A stretch of 64,000 nt of DNA from assembly GCA_023159155.1 (NCBI GenBank), contig JAJNNX010000026.1:496001-560000 (forward strand), given 5' to 3'. Of this stretch, positions 34,819 through 46,264 are shown piece by piece. Each line of letters starts with the position of its first letter. Within the stretch, counting starts at the first letter, position 1. Both the position numbers and the translations under genes were made by a program. Source of the stretch: Ustulina deusta (Eukaryota; Ascomycota; Sordariomycetes; Xylariales; Xylariaceae). The notes beneath the pieces are model-generated. The model saw only the letters and a list, made by a program, of their open reading frames with translations, was not told the origin of the DNA and made no database searches.

Positions 34819-36270
34819 CTATTTCAGGCGGTTTCTCTGCGACTTGATGCTCAACCCCTCCATCACATCAGGGAATAACGGCACGCTCGATATCCTAGCG
34901 TTGCGATTTGGGCTATCGAGTTGTTGGCTGTCCAATTCTGTAGAATTTGGCGTAATCACCCCTGCTACTTGAATTGGACCTCCTTGTCTCTCAGCACCTT
35001 CGACTGGCTGATCTTCTATCTCCGCAGTCGAGGACGGACTGTCGGTAGGCGCAACTCTGCTGTCATTTGTGTTTTCCATGCCGTTTCGGTCTTTTACGCT
35101 GACCTCGATTGATTTTGGATGCGGTATCTCTGTCGATTGAACTTTCAGAGAGTCACTTGTTCCTTGACGCATGTTTGCCGCACCCTCGGACTGATTGGTC
35201 GTCTTCTGCTCGATAGATGCGCTCTTTGCCTGCCCTTCTGAAGCACTGTCGACCTGGTGGCTATCGCTCCCACTCTCATTTAATCCAGTCTGCGACTGTT
35301 TGGGCATCGGCATGTCCCATTTCTCCTTAAAGTCAGCAGCCATGAAGTCATCGTAGACACCCGCTTCGCGCGACCTATGTGCAGCTTGGGCTTGTTGAAT
35401 CCACTCCGGGTCATGGAATCCTTTACCCAGTCCCTCCTGGTACCGTGTTACGTCGTTTCGGAAATTATTGTTGTTAAGTAGCGCTGCAATGTCAGGGTGG
35501 GCATTGGGTGTATCAGGGTCCAGAATCTTCGTGTCATCTGGGAACTTGGAAAGAATTTGCTCTTTCTCCTCACGCGTCAGGACATCCCACGCCATTGGAC
35601 TACATAAAAGTTCCTACACGAAGTTAGAACGTACTGGGTTCTCGCAAATTTAATAGGATAGGGCACGAGTAGAATAACTGACCCTTAGTTTTGCTTTAAC
35701 CAAAGGTGAGTTGGGATCCGTGAGCATCTCATCGGGATTGTCCCATTTGGAGCGGCTCTTGCGGAAAGACACACGTGGCACAGGTTTAGGATCGACTTTT
35801 CGTTTTTTAGACCTCGGTGGGAGTGATAATTCGTCCGGTTTGCCGTCGTCGTCGCCAGAAATGGCAATTCCGAAATCCTGTCTCTTCATTGTAACACCTC
35901 TGTCCAACGGTGACGCCGCGGGGCTCCCCCTCTGAGAGATGGAAGAGGTTCTACTAGACCGTCTTAACAACCTCGGGGTCTCCGCCAAGTTGCTTCCTAC
36001 AGCAGATCCGCTGCTGAAGTCGACTGCCTTTGTGTTTATCTTCTGTGGCGTCCTAGATACAACGATCTCGTCCAGCACCGCTTCCTCGTCTGACCCTGAC
36101 TGTTTAGTGAGTTCATCAGGAGATGAATTGGCATTTGATGGTGTGGCGCTATTATCACGAATACGATATAACTTCATCATGCGCTTCGGTGTGCTAGTTG
36201 CCGATGTGCGGCCGTCAGCTTCAGTTTCGTTTGCCGAGGCAGCCTCAGAAAGAGGCCTGCGAGGCGGCAT
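34819..36270 (-). CDS. ASX homology (ASXH) domain protein
   Basis: Two exons (36270-35683 and 35613-34819) encode 460 residues. Residues 1-165 are Ser/Pro-rich with an RSKKRKVDPK basic stretch that could be a nuclear signal. The central part reads KWDNPDEMLTDPNSPLVKAK, then across the intron ELLCSPMAWDVLTREEKEQI, LSKFPDD, PDIAALLNNNNFRNDVTRYQ and GFHDPEWIQQAQAAHRSREAG. This matches the Asx homology/DEUBAD-type domain. In animals ASXL proteins use this domain to activate the BAP1 deubiquitinase of histone H2A. The fungal partner is unknown to me. The C-terminal 150 residues are low complexity. Confidence 0.82.
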
Positions 36271-37256
36271 GTTGATATGTGAGGCAACAGTGTTTACTGA
36301 GGGAGGAAAAGATGCTGATTGCGCAGGCTGGGTGTTTTAGTCATGAAGAGAAAAAGGAGCCATAGTCGGGGTGGAGTCGCTATGGAAGTTGTAGGTTGGA
36401 AAGGTGAATAGAATCTCGACATGACCAGAGGTCAGCGAGGTACCTACTATAATCAATCGATCCGACGATGAGAGAATTAGAGTTAGGTTGAGGCGGTGTG
36501 GAGTTGTCGGCGCCGTTACGTACTTCACAGCCAGACCTGAACAAAGCGTGTAACCTTAGGTGTTACAATGTATGAAGGTTCTACAGGTAGATAACTAAGA
36601 AATGTGAACGCCTGAAGATGTCGATGTTGATTGAAAGAGAGCTGCTATGACGTCCCGAAAAGGCAACTTAGAAATACGCTAGAGCCGGCCAATGAACTAC
36701 ATGTACCCGCCGCTGGAATGTACAGGCATTGCCACCCAGCTACAGCACTAACAAACGTACATTTAGTACATGGGTACCTAGCTCAACTTGAACCTTGACC
36801 CCACAATCAGCGTGCAATCCACTAGCAGCAAGCCCCTGCAGCTTCTGACGTTGCTAGGTAGGTACAGGTAACGTAAGGTAGATAGATACCTACTTACTTA
36901 CTTCCTTATGTCGACGTATTATACTTAGCAGTTCTGGACAGCTCTGCTAATTCATCTCCACCTCATAGCATATTCACCAAAGTGTTCTCCTGCAAACCAC
37001 AACCTCCCAGACACGCCATATACACTGCATTCTCACCAGTATTCTGAATCCTAGGCTACATAATTCAACACGACGAAATCCCAAGACCAAACCGCAACAG
37101 CAAATTTACAGCGGCAGCGCTCAGCTACGTCACAAGCTCCAGCGTCATCACGAACCTGTCAAACCCGCGAGAGCTGAAAGACACGTATACCGCTGCGCTC
37201 TTTGTTCTGAATTCCAGCAGCCAATGCCCTAGACGAGTTTGAGATTATACACAGAA
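36271..37256. other. Divergent ASXH/SEC22 upstream region
   Basis: Roughly 990 bp shared between the two genes. It contains a TAGGTA cluster near 36768-36905. No gene is supported. Confidence 0.5.
36768..36905. repeat. TAGGTA/TACCTA word cluster
   Basis: CATGGGTACCTAGCTC near 36770, CTAGGTAGGTACAGG near 36854 and ATACCTACTTACTTAC near 36886 fall between the divergent ASXH and SEC22 genes. Confidence 0.6.
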
Positions 37257-38077
37257 ATGATAAGATCAACACAGATAGCCCGGGTGGGCGATGGTGTGTC
37301 TCCTGTCTTCACGTGTGCTTCTGCGATCGGCTGAGCGCATCAGCCAAACTAACACAACCTCTGCCAGGCTTGATGCTGTGCGCATCCGTCGACGATGAAC
37401 AGAGCGAGTCCTCGTTAGCCGAAGTCAAGTCCCAGATCAAGCTGATCCTGCGGAGGCTAAACCGCAACTCGGAGCCGCAAGCCAGCATCGAAAGCGGGAG
37501 CTACACATTACAGTACGGGCATGACCCAGAATAATCTCCCTCGAGCCACCTACTTCGGCCCTTCGTTCTCGAGAGTGAGCTAACACGGGCAACTCCCTGC
37601 TCTCGCAGTTACCTCATCGCTAGCGAAATCGTCTTCATCTGCATCTGCGACCGCTCGTACCCGCGGAAGCTCGCCTTCACCTACCTCTCGGACCTGTCGG
37701 CCGAGTTCTCCAACTCGTACTCGCACCAGCAGTTGCACAGCCCCTCGCTGCGGCCGTACGCGTTCATGGAATTCGACACCTTCATCAACCGCACCAAGGC
37801 GACGTACGCCGACACGCGCGCCACGCAGAACCTCGACAAGCTCAACGACGAGCTGCGCGACGTCACCAAGGTCATGACCAAGAACATCGAAGACCTGCTG
37901 TACAGAGGAGATAGCTTAGAGCGCATGGGCGAGATGAGCTCGAGGTTAAGGGACGACAGCAAGAAATACCGCAAGGCCGCCGTTAAGATCAATTGGGACC
38001 TGCTCCTGAAGCAGTATGCGCCCATAGGCGTTTTTGGACTCATTGTCATATTGTTTATCTGGTTCCGATTCTTCTGA
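37257..38077 (+). CDS. SEC22: Vesicle SNARE Sec22
   Basis: Sec22 is the R-SNARE of ER-Golgi transport. Exons 37257-37293, 37368-37512 and 37609-38077 join to 216 residues, the normal family length. The N-terminus MIRSTQIARVGDG joins LMLCASVDDEQ. The longin domain continues through SYTLH|YLIASEIVFICICD. The SNARE coiled coil follows (NLDKLNDELRDVTKVMTKNI, then LLYRGDSLERM) with the central arginine in YRGD. A single C-terminal membrane anchor (IGVFGLIVILFIWFRFF) ends the protein. The second intron has a GCTAAC branch site. Codon usage in exon 3 is GC-rich. Confidence 0.95.
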
Positions 38078-38698
38078 GTTAGGTTTTAGGAGTGGTCGGA
38101 ATGACTGATAGATGGGGGTGGGGATGGGGCGCCTCGCTTAGTCCACCATCTTTGGTCGTAATAATATCAAAAGAAAACGGAACAGAAATGTCTGATTCCA
38201 TAATACCATTAGATACCACGGACTACCCAGTACATACATGTTGCCAATCGATTGGAGGAACTTGTTCATAAGCAAATAAGCGCAAGCTACCTTAAGTAGG
38301 TATTACCAAATGCCGGGCTCAATGTTTGCTTCTGATCTTATATGGTATATATATCTATATATATATATATGAGTTGCACACAAACACAAAATATTCGCAT
38401 TCACGGGCTTTTAGGCATCTTGGCCGACCAAAACGCCTTGCTATCTCCCATCGTTAGGCTAGGATTATATATATACAAAGTCAACCCTAGACAGGGAATC
38501 CAAAGGGCTCTCTCTCATTCAGATTTTGTTAGCAAATGAGGAACCACGTCGTAAAAAAAATCGTATCACATCGTAGGCCAACTTTCCACGCCACGTTTCG
38601 TAAGCAGAGAACTACCTCCGTCCCTACTCTTCATGCACACACGCTCTCTCTCTCAAGTCTTCTCTGCGACGTCGTGGGCCGGGGGTAAGAGTGCCTGC
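38078..38698. other. Convergent intergenic with AT microsatellite
   Basis: This 620-bp 3'-3' spacer holds an AT dinucleotide run at about 38341-38372 and nothing else recognisable. Confidence 0.55.
38341..38372. repeat. AT dinucleotide microsatellite
   Basis: An interrupted (TA)n tract of about 30 bp lies in the SEC22 downstream region. Confidence 0.8.
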
Positions 38699-40174
38699 CT
38701 ACATGATCTCACAGCCCGTAGACTCGGGTGCGACATTCCCAAGAAGGTTGGCATGGGTCCATTCGAAGTGCTCTTGCAGCGTGGCAACGTTCTCGAACCC
38801 GCGCTCGTCCTGTGTATACCGCACGCGGTCCATGTCGTCGTCGCCCTGCTCCTCGTAGAAGTATTCGTCGCACAGAGGGCAGAGCAGCGAGGCCTGCCAC
38901 TCGCCGAGGTCGGGCGGAAGGTGGTTCGCAATGGCGACGGGTGGGAAGATGATCGTCTTCTCCTCTCCCTTCAACTCCATCTCCATCTCCGTGTTTCGCT
39001 CCCTTGCTGTTGTTTGTCCTCCTCTGCTCCCGAAGTTTGGATTACTGCTCCCGTCTTCGAGCTCGACGTCTGAGTCCTGTCCTGAGGCGGAAGGGTATCT
39101 ACTGGAGTGAGGATGCAAGCGAGGGTGGGCAAACCCTGTCGCTGCCCAATTCTCGACGATGCTTGCCGGCGATGTTGCAGGGCGCTGCCGTGTGCTCGGC
39201 ATCGAGCGGAGGTCCTCCCATACGAGAAACCCGTCACAGAAGTCACAGACAAAAGCGATATCCTGATTCCCGGGACCCAAGCGTTGGAATTTTCCCGTTG
39301 AATTGCAGGCGGCGATCTCGCTACTGGGTATTGAGTTTGGTTGTGCCGTTGACATGGCTGATATTGTTGGCATCTCTCTTTGTGGGTGTTGTTGCCTTTG
39401 CTGCTGTGGTAGAGAAGGGTGCGATGGAGAATGAGAAGTAGAAAACTCTTGTCGTTGTTGACTCCGCCACACGATTAAGGCACCTAGGCACCGCGGCCTC
39501 GAGGAAGATCCCTCGAGGTCATCGTGAATGCGCCGCACGGCCCGGCATTGTGCGCGGTGCAGCTCGCGCCGCAGCCACCGCGTCTCGGCTGGCCATTCCG
39601 GTTCTATAGGCCCACCCGCCCGTACCCAATACTTCAAGTTCTGTGAGTGCTCCTGGAAGCGAGCGCTCAGCTCACGTAGTTCGTCGAGACTGTCGTCTGT
39701 GACATGTGGTTAGTTTTAGAGTGTGAGATGTGCGGAACTCGTCTGCTTATATAGAGAGAACTGAGATGTGAGCGCTGCAAGAGAAGCTTAATCCAAATGA
39801 ACAGTCGCTTGACTGATGTGGTGCTTCATCGTTTTCTTACTTATAAGCGCTGTCCCTCCGAATGACACTCAGCCCAGTGCGCCGGATGAGCGACAAGGCA
39901 CACAAGTTCCCATCAAAAAGCAAATGAGCGATGCAAACATACCCTTGCGGTCATTCTCGTAGTAGAAGCGCCCATTGACGAGAGCAGGAAGCTCCTGAAA
40001 ATCCCGTTTCGCCTCATCGAGCGCTTCCTCGAGTAGACGCAGCTGCTCGAACTCAGGCGGTCCCCACGCCCGTTTGTCGGCGAACATGAGGGTGCGCAAA
40101 GCATCCTGGATCGAGTTTGCGATGATAGCCAGCAGCGATCCCACCGTGTCGACAACACCACCGTCGCTACTCAT
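38699..40174 (-). CDS. Hypothetical protein with two CxxC zinc-finger-like motifs
   Basis: Two exons (40174-39943 and 39696-38699) separated by a 246-bp intron encode 409 residues. The N-terminal 110 residues look helical (SLLAIIANSIQDALRTLMF, then QLRLLEEALDEAKRDFQELP, ELSARFQEHSQNL). A low-complexity middle follows. Two cysteine pairs are visible: VCDFCDGFLVW at about residue 205 and LLCPLCDEYFYEE at about 335. The latter is followed about 30 residues on by LQEHFEWTH, which gives a C2H2-like arrangement. I do not recognise a family with a known function. The start at 40174 (MSSDGG) is the first true ATG; the preceding in-frame codons lack one. Confidence 0.75.
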
Positions 40175-40336
40175 GTCCGTGCATGCACAAGGACGAGGGA
40201 CGAGGGAATTGGCGAGGATGGCATCCAATCCAGAGGGATTCTCGGCTCCCTCTCCTCACTTCTCGGCTCTTGCGCGCCGCTTCCTCCCCGCCTTCGTTCT
40301 GGAATTGGGCCCGGGTTGCAGATACTATGGATGTAG

Positions 40337-40357
40337 TATATGTATGTATGTATGTAT
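40337..40357. repeat. TATG tetranucleotide tract
   Basis: About five tandem TATG units just upstream of the zinc-finger hypothetical gene. Confidence 0.75.
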
Positions 40358-40865
40358 TGCTGTCTTTGCCGCTCGCAATGACCCAGTTCACCACGTGTGC
40401 ACCTATCGCCAACGCCAATACGGAGGTACACTCAAGTACGTACCGACTGATCTGGCGCTTCGTAAACCACCTCACTCCAATGTCTATCTGGCTTGAATGA
40501 GTGGGGGCGCAAACCCAGGTACGAGTCGCGGAAATAGAGAGGGAGCACTTGTAAGCTAGCACGTGGGCGGCCTCAGTTCTTCTAATAATAGCTCTGACCT
40601 GAAGTGAGTTCTTCGTTCCTCTTATCGTGATGAATGTAGCAAGATGGATCCGTACAGGACAGGGCCAGGCTGGAAAAGGAGTACGGGTTTAAACAAACTT
40701 CGAGTCGAGACGTGAGAACCAGGTAGATAGATGGATGTTGACAAGTTGTCTCGGTGGTTAGATATTGTTTCCAAATCAATTGATCAGCGTTTCTCGTGGT
40801 GATACATGGGAACTACAAAGTACCCTACTGGCGACCAGGCTACAGCTGTAATCCATGCAGCATGT

Positions 40866-41055
40866 AGGCATAGGTAGTATGACATGTGCGCATCTACCAC
40901 CCCCGAATAGTAGGTACGCTTCTGGGTAGGGACACGACCTGCCGCCTGCTGTTTGGTCTGATGGCTGAGGCACGCCCCCACTTTGCACACTACCTACCTG
41001 TAGGTACATGTAGCGTGTCTTAGGTAAGGTAGCTACGTCTGAAGTGGTCTAGCGT
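40866..41055. repeat. TAGGTA/TACCTA word cluster
   Basis: Includes GGCATAGGTAGTATG near 40868, CACTACCTACCTGTAGGTAC near 40988 and CTTAGGTAAGGTAGC near 41019. Confidence 0.6.
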
Positions 41056-41205
41056 ACCGATACTACAAGTCCTACTAAGTACATCCATGCACGCTAAGTA
41101 CATGCATACCGAAGGTTCTGGCCACTGAGAATCAATACTATATTATAGCGTACATAGATAGGGCTATCCCTGCCGGCAGATTGGTGGCCAGATCCGCTCC
41201 TCTCT

Positions 41206-41229
41206 TGTACGACATACCTACGTCGTACA
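41206..41229. repeat. Perfect inverted repeat, 8-bp arms
   Basis: TGTACGAC and GTCGTACA flank an 8-nt centre ATACCTAC in an intergenic region. It could be a factor-binding palindrome or chance. Confidence 0.6.
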
Positions 41230-43279
41230 TAGTGTACACTAGATAGGTATGCGTAACAACAGTACTCCGTAGGCAGTGAAAGAGAACAGCTGTCCAGATA
41301 TCAGTCTTTCTTCTGTCTGGACTGCAGGAGACAACTTTTTATGGCTAAAGTCGGGATGTTGCCTATACCTACCTCCACCAGAGCACAGGTCGGAAACCGG
41401 CCTGAATGCCAAGCGCCTTAGGGCATTGGCGCCCGGGGAGCTGGACTCAACACGGCAGCGGTAGATCCGAGTGCCTCGGCCAACATCTTCTGTTCGAGGT
41501 CCTTCCGCTGACAAGTTGAAACGGCAAGGCAGATTCCTACTTGGATGGAATACGACAGCGATGAGGGTAAGCAACCATCTCAAACAATCGGCGTAGATCT
41601 CACCTGACTAAGCTGAGTGCCATTACACGATCCGGAGGCATATGCCCTGCCCTCTTCAACCCCTTTTCTCTCCACGGAGTAAATACTTCGGCGAGTGAAG
41701 GGCCTGTCGGTTTTGAGGTTCGCTGCCGGGATTTACACGCCTTTTCTTGTGTTAGACGCAGTAAACAAACGAATAAAATAAAATAACAAGAAATGGTAGT
41801 GCTACATTTAAGCAGCAAAACTATTTATTGACTGGCAGTATACCTAATAAGGTAGACGAATACGATAGATGTAAGTATGTATACGATTGTATAGGATGGT
41901 CTGTGATCCGACGGAGATCATGCGCGGTACTTCTTTGAAGCATTGGTTGAGAAATGAAGTGGAAGTCGTGTGGTGATATGCCACCAAAACGCGTTGGAAA
42001 CAAGCTGATGCACAATGCTCTTTGCGCGCCAGACCTGGTTTTTCTGCACCATTCTCCATCTTTCGCACAGATTGACTTATGTTACACATATACAGATACC
42101 CACAATGGCTGCAACCTTGGATCTCGACTTGATTTGGAAAACATTGAGACTTATGGAATGCCATGGTCGACTAGGTATTGACGAAAGCATACAATAACAT
42201 CTCATCATATTCTGGTCTTTCAGCACAGGACCAACACTTACCAAGCCTCCCAGCGAATCACTACTGTAGTTGGTGCCTATCATCACGGTCTGCGAAAGAA
42301 CCCCTTCGTCAACATTATATTCGAACGAGCAAGGTCCACAATGTGCCCGGTCTGTAAGAACAAGGGGGGCATGCCCTGCTAGTGTTATCCAAATTTCTCG
42401 GGGACCCCGTGGTAAATTCGGGTTACCTCGACAAACAGAGGCTTCAGGTTCGGCCGTTTTTTCCTTTTCTTCTTCTTCTTCCTTCCTTCCAACAGCACAG
42501 GGGTGAGTGAGCAAAGCTTTCTTAGATGTTTAAAGTCTTTTTAGATTTTCTCGATTTTGCAAGCAATCTTGCTTGTTCTCTCTCATATGTGAATAAGTAG
42601 GGTATCGGTAAGAGCGCAGACATAGAAGCACCATTAGTTAATTTAATGAAGCAAATTCTAGCTCCCATTCGCTGCGGTTGTGGCCTGTGTTGTTAACAGT
42701 ATGCGTATGCAGTGGTAGCAAGCCGTGTACAAACCTGATTGCTGTGACTTTGATATCCCGTCTTGCTCGCATATGTGTTCCCCTAGCCTCTTCCTGTACA
42801 AGGAGATATTCATGACTAATCGTATTTCGCCTGGATCTCTGACAAAAACGTGCACTGTCTAAGGAGTAGACTACATAGGGCTGACCCGTGGAAATTACTA
42901 CGTCCGGCTCAAATATAGACGTAGATTGGCCTCCACATTCCACATTCCACACTAGTTCCCACAAACTAACCGATACGCATCGTAGAGTGGTGTGTGTATC
43001 GCTCGTTGTTGAGCAAACGCGCATGGCTCAAGAGGTGAGTGAGGCGGTCTCGACATGAGTATATAGAACTCAAGGTGGGTATGAGAAGGGCAGAATGGTG
43101 GATATTGGCTATGAAGACTCTCAGGGTGTGGATTTCAGACCTCGCCAATCACGTGATCCCCGTCATGTGACTAGTCAAACTGTATGTAGGGCGCGAATGT
43201 GGAGAAAACACGCTATATGCGTGAGGTATGTTTATAGTACGCTATACCCGCGCAATCTCCTATCAAATCAGCTTACTCT

Positions 43280-43369
43280 GGTGGTGTAGTATAGTGGTGA
43301 GTACAATTCGTTGTGGCTCTCTTGCTGCTCAGCTCCGAATAGACCCAGGTTCGATTCCTGGCACCGCCA
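43280..43369 (+). tRNA. tRNA-His: tRNA-His (GTG) with an 18-nt intron
   Basis: The acceptor stem GGTGGTG pairs with CACCGCC (one G-U pair) with discriminator A. The D arm follows (TAGTATAGTGGTGAGTA). The anticodon arm ATTCG / CGAAT surrounds loop TTGTGGC with anticodon GTG, interrupted after position 37 by about 18 nt (CTCTCTTGCTGCTCAGCT). The T arm CCAGG TTCGATT CCTGG is perfect. Ninety genomic bases leave a 72-nt mature tRNA. The A73 discriminator is the eukaryotic histidine form. A T run lies about 30 bases downstream. Confidence 0.93.
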
Positions 43370-44019
43370 ATAGATGTTTCAATTGAAATCAATAATCCTC
43401 TTTTTCACTCTCCTAAACCCGTTTTTTTTCTCCTTTTTACAATACTGATTGATATAGAGTGGTCTTCATACAATTCCATACTACCTAGGTAGTTGTCAGT
43501 GCCTATAGGGATGTTACGTCGGCTCACTATCACCCATACATAGTAAATGCATCAATCGACTAACTTCACTACCTACTTCTCAAAAAAGGCACCACCAACC
43601 TGTTTGTTAACTATCACAAAATGAATTGTTTTCGACTTTTTATTTTATTTTACCCTTCATCATTCATCTACCTGCTTCGATCCACAGTTCAAATAGGTAG
43701 ATTAACGGATCTCAGTGGCTGTCCACCAACTTCTCATTTGGAATGGTGCGTTCTGCTTCATCCTCCGCACAAAAATAGGTACATATAGCAAATTACCAAC
43801 TCATAACAGGTATTTTACTCATAAGCTGAGCAGGTCGTAATCCTATTTCTCCAAGGCATGACAAAGAAATTTGTCATCAAAAGCTTACACATAGCTTCCA
43901 CTTTGCATTCGTTTATCGTCACATGCTTTTGATGAGCTGGGGTCTGAGGCATCATCGTAAACATCGTATCTCTTGTTGTGGCGTCACGTGTTCTATAAGC
44001 ATCTGCGCGTCGCCACCTT
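43370..44019. other. Intergenic after tRNA-His
   Basis: About 650 bp of AT-rich sequence with T-runs near 43400 and 43421 (possible Pol III termination) and isolated CTACCTAGGTAG words near 43482. No gene is supported. Confidence 0.5.
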
Positions 44020-46264
44020 TCATGTGGCTTCTTGGGCCGGGGGATTTGCGTTTTGCCCAGCCGCACTATTAGAAGGTCCTGCTTCATAGTCTGGAGGATC
44101 ACCAGCTGAAGAAGCTCCACGGGCCTCGGGACTAGCAATGGAAGGATTGCCATTGGTGCCCTCTGATCCTGCTTGGGCTGCAACCGACTCAGCTGCTTGA
44201 GCTTCTTGTTGTCGTTGCCTTTCTGCTCGAGCTTCTGCCTCTACCTGGGCAATGTGCCTTTCAGCTAAGCCTGGGGCGAGACTAGCGATGAAGAGAATGC
44301 CGGCACGCTCTAGTCGTCTTACTTGATTCAACAACCAATTGGCGTTATCTTCACGGCGTTGTTGAACTAACCTGGCTGCCGCATCGAGTGGGTCTGGGTC
44401 TCTTGGTCCTGCGGGATTCGCCCCATTTGCATCACCGCCTTGAGCGTTTTCAGCGACTGGACGTCGCTGCTGGCGGCCTTGTGCGTCCGCCGCGAGGGGT
44501 ATTAGGTTCTCTAAATGGCGACGCAAGGGAACCCATATTTGCTCAGCGAAGGGATTTAAAACTCCAGTGTTTACAATGAACAAGGCGATGGCAATCGAAA
44601 CCACCGTGATCCATCGGGACCAACTAGATGTCGGCGTGGTAAACCACCAAATAAACAAGGCTAGGCGGACTATCATCCATATATGTGGCCACACTTGGAC
44701 AAACCTAATGGCTTGAATTTGGGGGTTATCCATTCCATGGCCAAATTGGGCTTGGATTGGGCCCGGCACTTGTACTTCGTGCTGTGGCTGTAGTTGAGGC
44801 TGCTGACGGGGCGGTGGATTGTTGACTTGAGGAATCGGTGGGTTTCCACCACCCAGAGAAGAACGTTGAACGATCTGTGGTAGAGCGGGGTGCCGAGCAT
44901 GCTGAACGCTTCCTGAGGTGTTGCTGAATGTCACGGGTGGAAGAGGAAGACCCATGGGCTGGTAACTACGGAGTTGAGAACTATAATATGTCCCTAGGCT
45001 GCCATTGAACAAGATTGCACGAGGGCCACTCGGTGAGGAGAGAATATACACTTCCGGAGTTGGTAAGGATGCTTGGTTTCCATGAAATCCGGCAGAAGCA
45101 GTAGAAGAACGCCCAAGTGCTCGTAGGGGATCGGGGGTACCAGCTGCACTTCCAGTGCGTGATGGAATAAGGGGTGTAGTAACTCCCGGGGGGATGGGCT
45201 GCTGGCCCTGATGACTGGCTAAATTCGCCAGCGAAGAGCTGCTAGCATTCCTTCGCATAGCGTCAACCATAGCACGAGTTGCAGGTCCCGCATCTGCTGC
45301 GCGGAAAATATTTTGGACGTCATAGCCTCCCATTGATCCCGCGCCAGGTACCGACCGGGGCTGTGAAATTGCAGGAGTAGGTACTTCAACTGACGGAAAG
45401 GGAGAACCAGCTCTCCCGGGTCTCTGCGACGAAGTGACGATTGACTCGTTGACAGTAAAACGCCACCGCTGTCCATCCGGGCCAATACCTTCACGGACGA
45501 CAGTACGGGTAGTTTCCGGCTGAAACGGTGACCCGGCCCTGCCCGGCGTTGTAGAGCCTGGACCTCCCCGATTCTGCGGGCCATGGTGACCCGTTGAGTT
45601 CGGCCCTGGGGCTTGATTTTGATGTTGGTTTGCAAGCCCTAAACGAGCCATCATTTGTAGTTGGTTCTGTACGAGTTGTTGTGTTGACCAGCCAGGTGGG
45701 AGTTGGGTGCCATTCTGATTCGGCGGTTGAGGGAGGCCAAAGGCAATGTTAGGATGCGGAGACCCGCCGATGCCCATCCTGACGTAGTGCTGGCCGTGGT
45801 GCTGTTGGGGGTGTTGATGTCCTGGGGTTTGAGAGCGGGCGCTCGCATGTTGGTTGGAAGAGAGTGGAGGGGTCGGCGGCGGGTGAGTCTCGGAAAGATC
45901 GCGCAAGACGAGATGTAGAGTTTGGCGGTCTGCAGATCGAAGCTGGATGACGAGCGCGTTATTATGGATGTCCCGGCAAGAAATACAGTGGTTAGCCTAC
46001 CAGTTCCTCGCCAAACAGCTCGAGCATGGTCTCGGAGTCCCGCGCCAAAAGCCGCCCTCTATGGATGAGCCGCTGGGCGTCGTCTGGTGGCTTGGTGCGG
46101 ACAGAGTTTCGTATCCGCTCTTTTAACTGTCGAACTGTTGTTGTGACGGGGAGATCTAGGACGAGAGGCTGGGGGACGTTGACTGAGGGCGAGAGGACCT
46201 GCAGCGTGAACTGGCCAGGCGCTGTGGCCGCAGAAGCCGGCGACTTGGCTGGGTCGGACATCAT
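44020..46264 (-). CDS. Ubiquitin-like, two-TM ERAD protein (Usa1/HERP-like)
   Basis: Exon 1 (46264-46001) and exon 2 (45942-44020) join to 728 residues. An N-terminal ubiquitin-like domain covers about residues 18-105 (FTLQVLSPSVNV, TVRQLKERIRNSV, DAQRLIHRGRLLARDSETML, then QTLHLVLR). A long Pro/Gln/Gly/Ser-rich disordered region follows. A hydrophobic hairpin at about residues 495-550 (WPHIWMIVRLALFIWWF and ITVVSIAIALFIVNTGV) precedes a charged C-terminal tail with an EAEARAERQRQQEAQA helix. This order is that of HERP and yeast Usa1, scaffolds of the Hrd1 ER-associated degradation complex. Orthology to Usa1 is inferred from architecture only. The exon junction uses acceptor CATCCAG. Confidence 0.8.

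Larger units (their letters stand above)
40175..43279. other. Three-kilobase gene-poor region
   Basis: No supported gene is found between the zinc-finger hypothetical and the tRNA. Contents: a TATG tetranucleotide tract near 40337-40357; a TAGGTA cluster at 40866-41055; a perfect 8-bp inverted repeat (TGTACGAC / GTCGTACA) at 41206-41229; a polypyrimidine stretch near 42459-42490; and, on the minus strand around 42514-42240, a frame with some coding character that runs into a GTAAGT donor. Confidence 0.5.

Noticed and set aside
38633..39073. Long plus-strand open frame opposite the zinc-finger hypothetical
   Set aside because: It is antisense to a spliced gene with protein-like sequence and cysteine motifs; the plus-strand translation is compositionally biased and has no domain.
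40337..40357. CRISPR-like or telomeric repeat
   Set aside because: It is a plain TATG microsatellite without spacers and does not match TTAGGG.
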